Source of the DNA: Diploscapter coronatus
Taxonomy: Eukaryota; Nematoda; Chromadorea; Rhabditida; Rhabditidae
Assembly: GCA_964036155.1 (NCBI GenBank)
Contig: OZ038423.1
Coordinates: forward strand, 74,911,249 to 74,975,248
Direction of reading: 5' to 3'
Length of the DNA: 64,000 nucleotides
The notes under the pieces are model-generated. The model was given only the letters and a program-made list of their open reading frames with translations. It ran no database searches and was not told where the DNA came from. Of the stretch, positions 12,528 to 26,200 are shown in pieces. Each line of letters starts with the position of its first letter. Positions within the stretch are counted from its first letter, which is position 1. The position numbers and the translations under genes were made by a program.

Positions 12528-12820
12528 TCAAAGTTGCATATTGAAGCTTGACCTCCGTGATCGAATCATCGCTAAAATGAGCGTTTTTATTTATTTTTCG
12601 GAGATCTTACCTTGTGGCATGAACAGATTTTTCGGCTGAACAGGAATCGTCTCCAATAGCTTTCTTAGAGCTTCATAATCATGATGATCGTCTAAACTTC
12701 GCGGGAGGAGAAATGGATTTTTGAGAAGAAATACTTACTCAAAGGTACTGGATCGAAAATGCTATAGCCATTGACAATAAAAATCAAGAAAAATGCTGTA
12801 AAAAGCAAGAATAGCTTCAT
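12528..12820 (-). CDS. Small secreted peptide, neuropeptide-precursor-like
   Basis: Model: complement(join(12528..12571, 12611..12691, 12739..12820)), 68 residues. Both introns are short (39-47 nt) with good GTAAG donors and TTTAG acceptors. Residues 1-18 (MKLFLLFTAFFLIFIVNG) form a clear signal peptide. The mature part contains DHHDYEALRKLLETIPVQP, then a basic processing-type site RSRR followed by the C-terminal SSFNMQL. There is no cysteine, so it is neither an insulin-like nor a defensin-like peptide. The layout of signal, spacer, dibasic site and short C-terminal peptide suits a neuropeptide or other processed signal, but no known peptide family was recognised. The gene model is well supported; the function is inference. 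Confidence 0.65.
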
Positions 12821-14291
12821 AGTAAAGCGATGATAAACCAATCGATAGGTATAGATTTTTGAAGTGTCGGGAGGAAAGTGGAAACACTCGAAATGGTCAA
12901 TACGGCCTTCAAGATGGTGCAATCAGACCACGCCCACTTTATCGAGTCCACTAAATATATCTTGATTTCCAAACGCTAATACGAATCCAGAATCTAAAAA
13001 TTGTCCTCGGCGTTTGAGATATTTCCAAATACGGGACATTGTCCGAATCGGAGAGAAAGGTGTTCGAAAATCTTTGTTTGCAGAGCTTTTAGCGTCAAAT
13101 CGCACATAAAAAAGAAACACCTCTTCATGTTTTTTTTCCCAACAAGAGGTTTTCTAACGGAGACTAACTTCGCTATACAGTTCAAGATGAAAGAATTCAA
13201 CTCATTAGCAATTTCGAGCTCGACTCGGAAAATTTTTGTAGGTTTGAGTTGAGTTCGATTTGCAAAATTTTGAAAATCTAAATTTCTAATAGTTTAGCCT
13301 GAATGCCTAATCATAAAATGGTTTTTTTCAGATTTTATTATCACAGAACACGACAACAATGTTGCACATTAAATTGGTGTAAAATGTAAAATTTTCATTG
13401 AAAATCCGATAAAATAATACCATGTGAAAATCAAAATAATTCTATTCAAAAATCTAAAAAAAAAGTATGAAAGTAAATCAACTTTTTAGAATCATCAGAA
13501 TTACGATAGCCTTAAAAATACAATTTCATACAAAATATAAATGCTATTAAAATGTTCGTTTTTAAATACATCATAAGATTTAAAAGAATTGGTTATATTG
13601 CGGAAGCTCAATATTAGTTCTGACAAACTACAGATGCATCTCCTTACAAAACTCAGAAATATCAAAGATTTTTGTTCAGAATTTCAAATTCACAATATAT
13701 CTGAGTCTATATATTAGAAGATAGCATTTCTCTAGATATGGTGCATTCTTGGATCGCGGTTTAATAGGGAAATGTAAATGTTACAAAAATGAGTAGAATA
13801 CGCATGGAATGAGAAAAAACAAACAAAAAATGCACAAAATTATGAAAAGAAATACATCTTTGATAATAAAATTTCTATGATTATGATCTAATGTCTGATA
13901 AGTAAATTTGATAAGAGTTTCTAAAAAAAATACGAAGAAAATCACAAGTTTAAAGAAAAATTAAGGATTACAATTGTTCCATTTGACCAAAACATCTCTA
14001 GAAATGGCATGAGTTTGCATGTGGCGTACCTGTCCCTTATCAAGAAAACTTATTTTTGGTAGTTTTTCATTAATTGTTATAAAATGCCTGTAAATTTCGA
14101 CTATTTTCCATTAATTCATAGGAACTTTGGTAAAATTTCACGTTTTTGTAGTAAATTTTGTAGGTATTATGCGAAGATCCACGAAGTTATGCAACATTTC
14201 AGAAAGAAATATGCATTGAAACGATAAGCTCTTGATGATAAAGTGGATAGTTGGACTAATTAAGGGGGCAATTATCGAATAACTATGCCAA
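12821..14291. other. Spacer between secreted peptide gene and PTB gene 3' end
   Basis: AT-rich, especially 13300-14280. Short overlapping ORFs on both strands at 12.9-13.25 kb have no recognisable content. It presumably holds the promoter of the peptide gene and the 3' UTR of the PTB gene. Confidence 0.5.
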
Positions 14292-17200
14292 TTAAATAGC
14301 GGATTTGGAGAAGGACACCCTCAGATGAGCGTTTTCCGCGAGTCTGTGATTGTGCATCACAATCAGTGCGTTGATTGCCGTATCGACGTCTTCTAATTGA
14401 CATAGAGCCATTTTGTGGTCCTTCCTAAAATGTTAGATTGAAATTTCTACATAAAGCAATTTTTTCTAAGCTTTCAAGAAATAATATAATTTTTGTCTAA
14501 GGATAGAAAATAATTCGAAGCTTCCATATCCTAAAGTGAAATTGACTTGTTTTGTTTCGAGATTACGAAAGAAAATCAATGAACTTTTCTCAACTTACGG
14601 GAAAAACTTGAATCCTTTGACATTGAATCCGTTAGATTGAAATGCTTCAGTGAGGGTGGCTTCGGTGATGTTCGGAGGGATGTTCGATAGATGGAGTGTG
14701 GAGGAAGGCGGGTAGATGTTCATGTAATTCTTCGAGCCAGGTTTCTTGAATCGATGCAGAGGAGAGTGAGCATAATCGCGAGTTAAGCCAGCGTCGGGTT
14801 GGCCTTAAAATTTTTCAGCTATTCTTTGGCAACTTTTCCAAATATTTGGTGAAACTTTTTTAACTCCCAAATCAGCCTTACCTTCTTTAGGCATCTGCAC
14901 CGAAGTGTGTCTCGACGCAGTCACCCTGACGAGTCTGTCGTGCCATCTCGCTTTATCCAGATGTTGAATCGCTAAATTTCGTTCTTTCCTTACGCCATCA
15001 TCTCTTTTCGAACTCACCCAATTGAGCCTGTTGAGGCTCAGCGTATTGAATCAAGGCGTTATCCTTCTTGTTATACAGAATCTTCACACGAACGACGTCG
15101 CCGTAAACTCCTGCAAAAGAAATCACAAAATTGCATTTGTTTGAAAGATCATTCTTCTCCTCGACTTACCAAACAAAGTGAACAGTCCATCAGTAGTCAC
15201 CTTCTAAAAATCATAGTTTTCTCTTTCTCATGAAGAAAATCGGCTTACGTTTTCATCCAGATTCGACACGAGAATGACATTGGTCGGAGCGAGAATTCCA
15301 ACAGGGAACCGTAGGGTCGACAGAGCTGGGGAGATCGAGGCGCCGATTCCTCCCAGCGAGGGAACGAACGCGTTCAGGGCTTGTGCCTCTGAAATTTATT
15401 TTTCATTGGCATTTTGTTGATAACAAAAAAGTTGATCTTCATAATTAAAAAGTCAACTTTTTGTATCAAATCTACAAAACACATTAAAAGTTTCATCTAG
15501 TCACGATAAATTGACATTTCTAAATTCTTATCATTCATTTTTTCTTCAACCTACCACCAGCCGCGGCGGCCGCTGCTTGCGAGAAAATCGTGTTAGCATT
15601 AGCGGCACCGAAGGAGTAGGAAAACGGAGCGGCCTGCGGCAAAAGTGACTGCAGTCCGGGGATTGCGCCTTAATTGGAATAGTTAATTACCTCAAATTAG
15701 GTCAATTATCCTACTAATTGCAAGCTGCTGCTCCAGAGACATTTCACCGGATGGCAGATTCGGGTTGGTGTAGTCTCGACTCTTGTCGTTGTTGAATTTG
15801 ATATTTAGGGTACTCAGTTTACTATAGTCGATTCGGAGAGTGCAGCATCTAAATTTGGACATTTCGAATTTCTTTTCCAATATCCACTTTTATTTTTTAC
15901 CCATTGTAAACGTTCTGTCCGTCCAAGCTCTGCTTGGCATTTTGCGCAGCAGTCGCTTCGCTGATTTGAATCAATGCTTGAAACGTGTCTAAAATTACGG
16001 CATCATCATTGAAATTCCACCATTTTTCAGATAATTTTTAGAATTTCCGGTATAGTTGGCATTTATACTGTAGATTTTCAATATTTTCGTCTCTTAGCAG
16101 GATAATCCTGAAACTTCGTGGCATTGCGAAAGAAGAGTTTCGAGAAAATAAATCTCGCGATATAATCCACCTGTTTCCCTATATTTTCACATTTGTCACG
16201 ATATCACGAAGTGTTTCAAAAGATCCTTTACAGTATTATTCAGAAACGATAAAAAAGACAAGCCAAATCTACAGCATAACCGATAAAATAGAGGCGAAAT
16301 CGGAAAATTTAGTAGTTGAAAATGATGGAAAGTGTTTCAGTCGAATAGAAGTTTTACTTTTATGACTCTTTCTATTCGATTTTCAAGGAAAAGGATTAGC
16401 TTTAGATAAAAAAGAGCCATCTATGAAATTTTTATTTAAATCTGAGCCTCTATCGATTTTTATTGACATTCGATAAAATTTTATGGTTTTTGATTATTTC
16501 GGTAGAAGCTTATCTTCACTACAACATCCAGACTTGTCAAAATATAGTAATCAGAAATTCAATTCGAGTTTAATCGTATAGATTTGAAAATCCTATGGCA
16601 TATTTAAAACCGTATTCTGACAAGTGGTTGAAAACAGCAGCAACGGACTTACTGTTTTTGCTGAAGGTAATAATGCGAAGGACCTTGCCAAAACGGGAGA
16701 AAAGCTGGAAGAAACAGGTAAAAACACAAATGAATTGATAAATCTCGGATAGGTTGACTTGAAATTTAGGGGGGACTGCTTGTGTACCGATATTAAAGAA
16801 GTCAGTAACAAAATATAGAAGTTACAAAGGTGTTCGAGATACTGCACAGCTCAGGTAGTTAGGGAACTAGTTTGGTTTTTTTACAAAAAATATTCTAACT
16901 ATGCAATATCTGGTAGAGATAAGAATAGGAAAGCGAAAAATCGACCCTCTAGCCAAATTTTGAAATTCACCTTCAAAATTTAGCATGAGATTTTATAGGG
17001 ACGGGGCTAAAACATAGAAAGAGTTCGAGAGATTTTTTACAAATTTTATTTTCAAGGGCGTGACTTATTTCCTGATCTTCTACTTTTTAAGTAAAAATAT
17101 GCCTAATTAGGATGCGCATTTTTATTAGAGACTTGCGTATGAGAGTGATCCAAAGATTTATAAAGATATGTGAATCAGTTTTGTTCAAGCTGATCTTCAT

Positions 17201-20200
17201 TTTAAAATGTAAGAGTTGAACGAACTTCATCATCAAGATAAGCATTGAAACGATTAAAACTATTTATACGAAATCATAAGCGAAATGTTTTGAAAAGAAT
17301 ATTGCGAGTTTGTCGTATGAAATGCTGAATAATTTTTGATAAATCACGAAATAAGCCACTCTCCCATTTCTCTCATTTAGGAATATTAGCTTACCGAGTA
17401 CAGGACATCGAGAGTGACGGGGTAGATCATGTTCTCGATGATGACTCTGAGGACGCAGTTGGGAGCCTGCTGCGTGCCTGCAGACATGTCCAGAGACGAC
17501 ATCGACGAGCCATTTGCTATGTTCGCAGAATTCTGCAAACAAGGTTATTTAAAGCTGATCTTCGTTTTAATAATCCCTCTAAACTGGCTCTTTAAATAGT
17601 TTTCTTAGAAGTTCATCTTCATTGCATTTTCATAAATGATTTTTAAACTATTTTCCTAAATATAAAAGTTTATCTTCGTAAGCATTTGAATTAAACATGG
17701 TCTTTAAAACTCTGAAATGGTAGATAATTATATCATATCTTTTCTAAGTTCTTAACGGCTATTTATAGTCACAAAATATCAGCCTTTGAGTAAGTGCTTT
17801 TCATAATATCATTTGGCATTCGCCAAAATGCCCAAAATGAGCAAATAACATCAAATTTGGATAGAGCTTACATTTATGGCTGGGCATGAATGCCTAGATC
17901 TATAGCGGCATTTCATTATGAAGGGAGTCAGTCAGTCACTAGTACTTGAACTAATGCAAAGTAGCTGCACTAAAGAAATGGCGACTGATATATCGAAGAA
18001 GCTAGATACTGAATGCTGGATGCTGGATATGAAGAAGGAAAAGATGCAGGAGTTATAGAAGGGGGTTTGTTAGAATGATAGCCAGGGAGATATTTCATAA
18101 AGAAGAAATTTAGATATTGAACTTGAAAAGGAATATGAGTAAAGATGCTATAAATCAAAATATGAAATACAAAATCGAAGCAAAGACTAAAGAAAATTTC
18201 AAGTGCTAGAAATTGATATGAAGTATGAGGGATGAATTGTAGACAGACAGAAGAATTCTTCAGTTGGTAGATATACAAATATAATTGAGCAGGAGCAGCA
18301 TATCTTCAATGCTTCAAAGGAAATTAAATGAGAGGAAGGAGACTATCCGCGAAAGAGTGGAATATTGCAGCCATAGAAGGAGGAATGGCATGGAGCAATG
18401 AAAAGGAAGAGCGTGATGAAGAGTAAAGAATGGGGAAGAATATCATCGTGATGGAGATATTTCATCTAATTGCATGAAAATCGATCATTTTTCTTTAAGA
18501 TTAGGAAAAGTTCAAATACTGCTTAAACAAAATTCATTGCATTTCTTCCAAGTAGAAAATAGAATTAAAAAAAAAACTACCGCTTGTGAGAGAATTATTT
18601 ACTTCAGTAGGAGTTTTTGAAAAGAAGTTTCCAGTAATTTTTACCTGATCAACGATTTGTGGCTGTCTGAAGTCATAGGCATAGGCCACAGGGTCGTTAG
18701 GGTTGGCCTGAGCGGCCTGAACGACAGCAGCAGCAGCCGTGAGGGAATGAGAATGGCTGAGAGGCTGCGCGAGCAACGTCGTGGGGGCTGCCATCCGTTT
18801 CTTGGCCGAACTCACAGACCCAACTGAACCACCAGCTGCGTCCCCGCAACGAGGTCCGCAATCGAGTGCGCGCTTCGTCTTACTGCAGTGATGGGGCATA
18901 GATCGATTCAGGGTCACGGAAAATGTACGGCACACGCGATATGAGGCCAATTTCAATGGAGACGAATCAATAGTTCGACTCGAATGACAGATTCAAGAAT
19001 AATAACGTATAAATATACTATGGATTAAAGGTTTGATAAGGGTTTAGAAAAATATCAAAATGCCTTTCAAGCAACTATTTTAGGTAATCAGCTTCAATCG
19101 AGACTGAATCAAGACCAATAGTTAGAAGAATAGGTAGCAGGTAATTGGTACAGTATTGGATGGAGATGCAACAATATGTGAAACATATGAGGAAAGGAAT
19201 CGATACAAAGAGAATAGAGAGAAAAAGTAAAAAGTTCGTGAATCAGTGAGAATTTGAGAAGGGGAATCGTGAAGAACAACGAGTCAGATTATCGTGGGAC
19301 GGCCCTAATAAGGCAGGCACAAATCGCTATTTTCGAATAGGGACAGGTAAGAGACACAGAGAAACCAGAGAACCGCGAATACACATACAGATAATACGGT
19401 GGAATTATAGGAGTTATTTCAAATATTCGAAATCTGTTCGTATTTTATCGCATAGTGAACGATACGAGTTTCAATGTTTCATAGAAAATGATGGTTTATT
19501 GATGAAGAATAGAGATGAAAACCGCTTGGCATGAATTTATGCTAGAGCATAACTTTTGCAAATGTTTGCAAATTCTGATGAATGGAAATGATCATAAAAA
19601 GTTGAAATTCGTGCGAAAAGAGGAGGGAAGAATTTGGACGGCGATTTCAATAAAACCGCACCAACATTTGGGTATTCGAAGAAAGAGAAAAAGTTGTAGT
19701 CAAAAGAAAGATTTCTTTCTCTCTACTCTCTAGAAAATCCTCTATCTCTCTCGTTTCAAAACCGCGATTTCGCTTTGAATGATTGTAAGGCAAAGTGTTA
19801 CAGAAAGACAGAAAGAGGACGACATATGGAAAGAATAAAGGATAGAGAGAGGGGAAAAGAAGCAGGAAATTAGGAGCAGATACAAAGTTTCTTTGAAATT
19901 TCGAAATGAAATATTAGCAAACTTCGAAAAATAATGCAAAATTTCATAGGCACATTGAAAATAGTCATATCGCTGAAAATGAAAAGATCGAAAAATCTAT
20001 CGTTTCCAACAACAGTCAGTCGATTGGTTACGGGTTATGCGTGGCCTTTGCACGCAAGACTAAGCGCTGAGGAAAATCGTCCAAAACGCACAAAACGCGT
20101 GGAACGATGAATAAATACAAGAAGAGATGCGAGAAATGTAGGAAATTTGTTGGAATAGCAGAATTCGGGCACTATTTCGGCCTATGGATGTGCGAAGCGA

Positions 20201-23200
20201 GGTCAATGGCTTCAAGAACTAAAGAAATGGTTTAGAAAAAAGAAATCCGATGAATAAACGTGCAGAGAAGAAGATACTTGTAAATAGGAATATCCATAAA
20301 TGGAACGATATAAACGGTGAGGGTTTAAATAATGAAGGCTGAATTTGGATAATTTTTGATGAAGGTTTTAAAAAGTAATTTTTAGAATGCTCAATTCTCG
20401 GAACAATATAAAAAAGGTAAAATTTATGATAAGATGATGACATGCCTACAAAAATAGAACAGCATAGATAGACATGTGATGATAGCCAAATGAGAAAAAT
20501 AGCAATAAAGAGAATTAAAGAAGCAAAACAGAATGGAAAAGATACTCTTGAGCAGGCTCGCAACACATAATAAAAATGTGAAGCATTCTAAAGAAGATGA
20601 ATGAAATAGACACTGATGAGGGAATATAGAAGCTGAAGAGATCGAGAGATGCAGATCATAAGAATTAGATCTCGAAAAACAAGTTCCTTGCATGTGCAAA
20701 TTAGTAAAATGGGTGTTTTAAAATAATTGCATGAAATAGAATATTTTGAAGTCACATTCAAGATTTTTAGAAATCCACATTTCATTACGAGTTTCAAAAG
20801 ATTACGCTTCAGCTGATAAATCAAATTTGTAATACAGTTGATGACGCACTAAGCCTTACTACTACCAACAAATAAGAAAATAAAGAAAAAGATTCATGTT
20901 AACGATACTTTCTAACTTACGTCTACTTTCCAGACTATGAAGAAGTATTCTTAGGTAAGAAGGGAAGGAAAGAAACGATGCCTGAGATAAATTAACACTC
21001 ATCACCTATCTGACAGATAGGCAGTATGTTCAATGAGCGTGAAACATTGAGAAGAAACAAAGAATTAGAGAAATCAAGAGATAGTGGCGTTTACAGTGAA
21101 TTTAGAGAAAAGAACAATTGACGGAAGTGTCTAATTCCCTAATTTGGGAGGCAATCAATAATCTTAAATCTTATCAATCTCAAGGCTACTTACTTTAAAG
21201 AAAGTCGGAATTCGGTAAGGTTCGGAAAGCTTGCGAAATTTCGAGAACATGACCTATCTAATTAGCTGAAAAAAGGATAAACCGTGCGGTACCTTGCAAA
21301 GTTATAAAATTTGCAAGAATGCGGCGCATTTTTTCAAAGAAGTGAAACCGCAATTCCAATTGACAAATCGTTGCGTGTAAATGAGAAAATTTCACACAGG
21401 AGATGCTTGAATTTGAAATAGGAGTCAATAACAAAATGAGCATTTGAATGGATACGAGCGAAATAAGGAAGGCAGGGGAAGGGATGAGAAAGAGCGAAAT
21501 TAGAGATAAAGAAAAATGAGGAAAGAAAGATGGAGAAAATGAGAAATAGCATTCAAAATAATAGATAGAAAAGAAAGAGAATGCTTCTCGGGGTAGCATA
21601 AAATTGTAAATGAGAACGAATTAAAATGTGCATGTGTGTCGCGCTTCAGACCCTTATAAGGAAAATTCTCTATCTCTGTAATCTCTCAAATTTCAGCACT
21701 ATATTTCAGCTTATCTCTTTCTCCATGCCCTCTCTGATATAATTAGTCTCTATGTCCCAAAATGGAATACTCAATTGAATAGGAATCTCAATAAAATGAT
21801 GGTACATCGGTCAAAGCATGAATACGGAGAATAAAGCAGGCGAAGAGTATAGTCGAAAACTCATCATTGAATTTAAAATAGAAGGGGTTTCATCGAAATA
21901 TCAAAACATTTCGAGTTCAGATCAAACTCCGAAGATCAGCTTCAGGAAAATGAAGAACATCTATTTACAAGAGAAGAAGAATATCATTTTCTAAATATTT
22001 GTTTAAAAATGGCTTTGGACCAAATTTCGAAGACCGATCTTTTCCAAATTGAACAATTTCTAGTTTTTAATCAACAAAGTTAAATGTTCCTTGAGAGTTA
22101 AGTTAATTTAAGAAAATCAACCTTTTGCGTAAATCGAAAATTAATCAAGCGAAAGAGAATTCTCGACAAAAATGCTTGCAAACTTTGTGACTTTTTGAAA
22201 GTACCAAGAGACATTTTAGAAGATCTGCAAAGGAATACAAGTATCCGATACCAAAATATTGGCTTGGTTCATAGGTTCATAGCGCCCCTTATAGCTTTCT
22301 TCGTATCTAACGAACCCAAATGGGGTTTTCGGTATTAGTACCCTTAACGTATTGGCTTTTCAAAGATATACTTTTCGACTCCGTGCTTTCACATATTACG
22401 GGTAAACGCTATGAAAAACGAATCTAACTTTTAGGATCCCAATAAATACCTCATTTCTTGTTGCAGTGCAAAGGTTTTCTATCAATGTCATATCATATTG
22501 AAGCATTGCACAAGTACTCCACGATAATATAAAACTTTGACTTCAGTTGCGGTTATACACAGTTTGCGCGTGAAATTTTCACAAAAACCTTATAAAGTCA
22601 TTTCAGTAAATCGATTCCAAAGTGTTGGATGTGAGAATTTCTACAGTCGCTTCACAAAAGTTGCTAGAATTCAATGGCAAGTCGAATGGTACCAAAGTTG
22701 GTCTAGTTCGATGACTTAAAAAATCGACTTCCCATCTAAGGGGGACCATTATGTGAAACCATGTCGTTTCGCACGTACTCGGTGAAGCCACGGAGTTTTG
22801 AGACGTATCATATGAAAGCCCATATGTTAGGGGTATTAAAGCCCCATTTTGGTTCGTTAGATGCGAAACAGGTTATAGGGAGTGCTACAAACGTATGGAG
22901 ACCAACTTAATAGATGGTAGTTTCAGTTTTAGGCTATTACAGTAGTTCCACGACGTCGCAAGATAGAATTATTTTATCCTCAGAAGCATGGGGATCATTA
23001 GGAAATTAAAACTGAAATAGATATAATTGCATTTTGGATAAAAGCTCCAAATGTCTACATTCTGGCTTTTCCTGTCTTATATTATTAAACGAGGCAGAGA
23101 CGCAGAATATGGATATTTCGAGAGGTACCTGTGGTCTGAGGCTTGGATATAATAAATATTTGCTTGGCCAAGGCAGAGGATTTTAATTGACGGAATGGCG

Positions 23201-26200
23201 AAACGAGGAAGGGGCCATTGGAGAAAATGAAAAATTGCGGCCTCAGAACATTTTTATTTAGAAAAAAAATAAAAATATGGTACGATCTTCATCTTTGGTG
23301 AAAATTTGATATTTACGCTTTGATGACTTTCAGAGATTTAGAATTATCAGAGCATGCAAAATTTGAGATTTTACGAGTAAACCAGATTTCACATGTCTTT
23401 TCACAGACGAATAAAGATCTGCAAAGATTATACTGAACCAGTATTTGAGTAAGCTAAAAACTATAGAGGAAAATCGTAAAACTATGCACTCCCTATCTCA
23501 AAATGTTAGCAAAGTTAGATGTCGAGGAAAGTAGATTTTCAAAGAAAGTTTAGCATAAGAAAGAAAGCACGCATTTTAGCAAATTTATATACAAAAATGA
23601 TGAAATCGATATCGGAGTCGAAATCATCGAAATAGTGCGTTAAATCGAGAGGTCACAGAAAGAGAAAAATATGAGAAAGAAATTTACGAGAGACGAGGAA
23701 GAATGCCGAATGAAGAGACGAGAAGAGATAAATAAAACAGAGGATAGAACGGAAATAAAAGTAGGCTGAACAAACGAAAAGCTTGCACGGAAAAAGCGGA
23801 AGATCTGGAGTCAAGAAGGGGAAGAAGATCAGGATAAAATTTGAAAGGATTTTTGATAGCCTATTTGATTTCCCAGAGAATTTCTAAAATCATTTACGTC
23901 TTGCAAAAATCAACGAAATAAAAAAGATTTATGATAGCTGGTATAAAATTCGTGAGAAAAATATGATATATTTTCTGGAAGAGTGAAGTGTTTCTAAATA
24001 AATAACAAATTTTCGAGCCAAAACTCAATTTGCAAGTGTGTAAGAATGCGAAGACTGCAAAATTATAAAACTGACGTGATCACAAATTCATGGACCTTTA
24101 ACCCGAAAAATAGGCTGCGGGTGGGTCGGTCAACAAACAAAAACTATTCGAGAAAAGGGCCGATGCTTGATTTATACAACAAGTTATAATATCTAGTTTT
24201 AGAAAGCTGTACTTCGCCGTGACGCAATAACGTGATAAGATATAATAAGCGATCAAATTAATGAGATCGCTCAAATATGCGTATATTTGGCCAGGAAACT
24301 TTCATCAAAGACTCATGTTGGAAGTAGCATAAACTGAGAAAATGCGCAGAGATATTGCATTTATACGAAAATCCTGATCACGCCCTCTTTACGCAACTCA
24401 ACGCAAAATGCGATATTAGAAAACAAAGGCCGGGCCGTTTTCGAGAGGACGTCAAAAATTGCCAGTGGGGAATTTTTAATGAGAAAATAGCCGCAAGGGC
24501 GGAAGGGAGGTAATGAAGCCCGACGCCTAATGAAGGGTAACGGGAAAATCTATTTTCAACTTATACGATATAGTAAAAACAACGACGACGGATCTTTGTC
24601 AACCGATATCTCTGTCAAAACAACAGTAACAAAGCGCAAATTCAGTCTTCCTTCTAAACTAACCCCTAAATCGAGAAATCTCAAATAGATCAGGCAGTGT
24701 TTGTTAATTAGAAAAAACGACTGTGATACAAAAATCTCGAGATAAGAAAAGGGGATTAGGCCGACGGAGATAAAAAAAAATGCCCCCGAAGCAAGTGGGA
24801 GAGAATTAAAGAAATAGCATGAAAATTAGAAGAGGGGAAAAGAAAAAGACTCGGAAAATGAAAGAGATCCCCTCGCATCGCAATTACATGTGTGTGTGTG
24901 TGCATGTCTGCGCAGTGGCATATCTTTAGTTCTCTAACTCTCTTTAATTTACATGTTATTTTTGCGCCTTTTCTAATTGTCTAGCGACTCTCATTATAAT
25001 CAAATTCTTTTATTCTTATCTTTACGCTATCTAACATTCAATGCTATTTTTCAATTTTCTCCAGTCGACTGTCACCTCAGGGCATATCAAATCAAGAGGC
25101 AATATTTCAACTCAGGACAAACTAAATTAAGATTAAGGTGGAAGGGATAGAATTGCAAATGAAGAGAGTGAAAGAAGTAGGAAATAGTAAAGCAGTCTGA
25201 GATAAATCGGGATCAGATGTGCGCGATCTAAAGAGTAGCAGATGCCTCAGGGCAATATGTTCTAATTAAGAAATGGAGAGGATATGAAGGTGTTTCGAGA
25301 AAATTTAGTGAATATTTATTGGGATTTAGAAGAAATGAGAATGAAATTGCTACGATTCAGCGAAATTGCGAAAATTCATGTAACAATTCGAAATGATCCT
25401 TCCCTACTTGTCGCGCGAGACAAATCAAAGGTAAGACTAAAATTTCTACAATTTATCAGCTAAAAGTCAATAAGACATTTCCACATTGCTTGGCCAACAT
25501 TTTATGAAACATATCTGGTCTATTACTCTTTTAGGTATTATGATCTCATTCACATTTGGAGAGTATTGCAAAATAAGAGACGGAAAAGAAAAGTAACACT
25601 TCTTAAAATTGCCATTTGCCAAAAATGCATTTTGCTATAACATTACGTGATTAAGGATAGGCATTGAAAGTCAGCTGGCATACCGCAATTTCCTCTGCTC
25701 ATTTAGTGGTTAGTTGTATAATGAAATGCGCGAGAGCCAAAGCTGACTTGAATATCAATGCTTGAAGCTTGAAAATGAGAGAAGAAAAGATGGAGAAGCT
25801 GAGAAATAGCTAGAAAATTGGTGTGAGAGAAAGAAAAAGAGCAGTAATTAGAAGGATGGAGCTAAATAGCGTGAAAGTTCCATTATATAAAGCTCTCCTT
25901 GACATGTTATACTACGTCAGAGAAGATATTGTGGAAAATAGAGATAAAAGGAATATAATCTCATGAGTGGAAGAGGAAATGTTGGGTCTATGAAACATAG
26001 TTGAATTAGCCTTATCAACTTGAGGAAAGTGAAAAATTTTGCAAATAATAGCAAAGAAACTAAATTGCATAGTGAATTTTGGTCTAATCAACTTATCAAA
26101 GATTTGGAACTGAAGAAGCTGGACTTTGTCAAAATCCTTAATCAAGACTTTCTTGTTCTCAAACTCAAATATTATTTCCTCGATAAAATATGAGATGCAG

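Noticed and set aside
12923..13252. Overlapping 65-83 codon ORFs on both strands
   Set aside because: No conserved motif, no splice sites in phase; probably upstream noncoding DNA of the secreted-peptide gene.
20219..21599. Long Phe/Ser/Leu-rich ORFs on the minus strand
   Set aside because: They come from the C/T-rich strand of a PTB intron; no splice logic and no domain.
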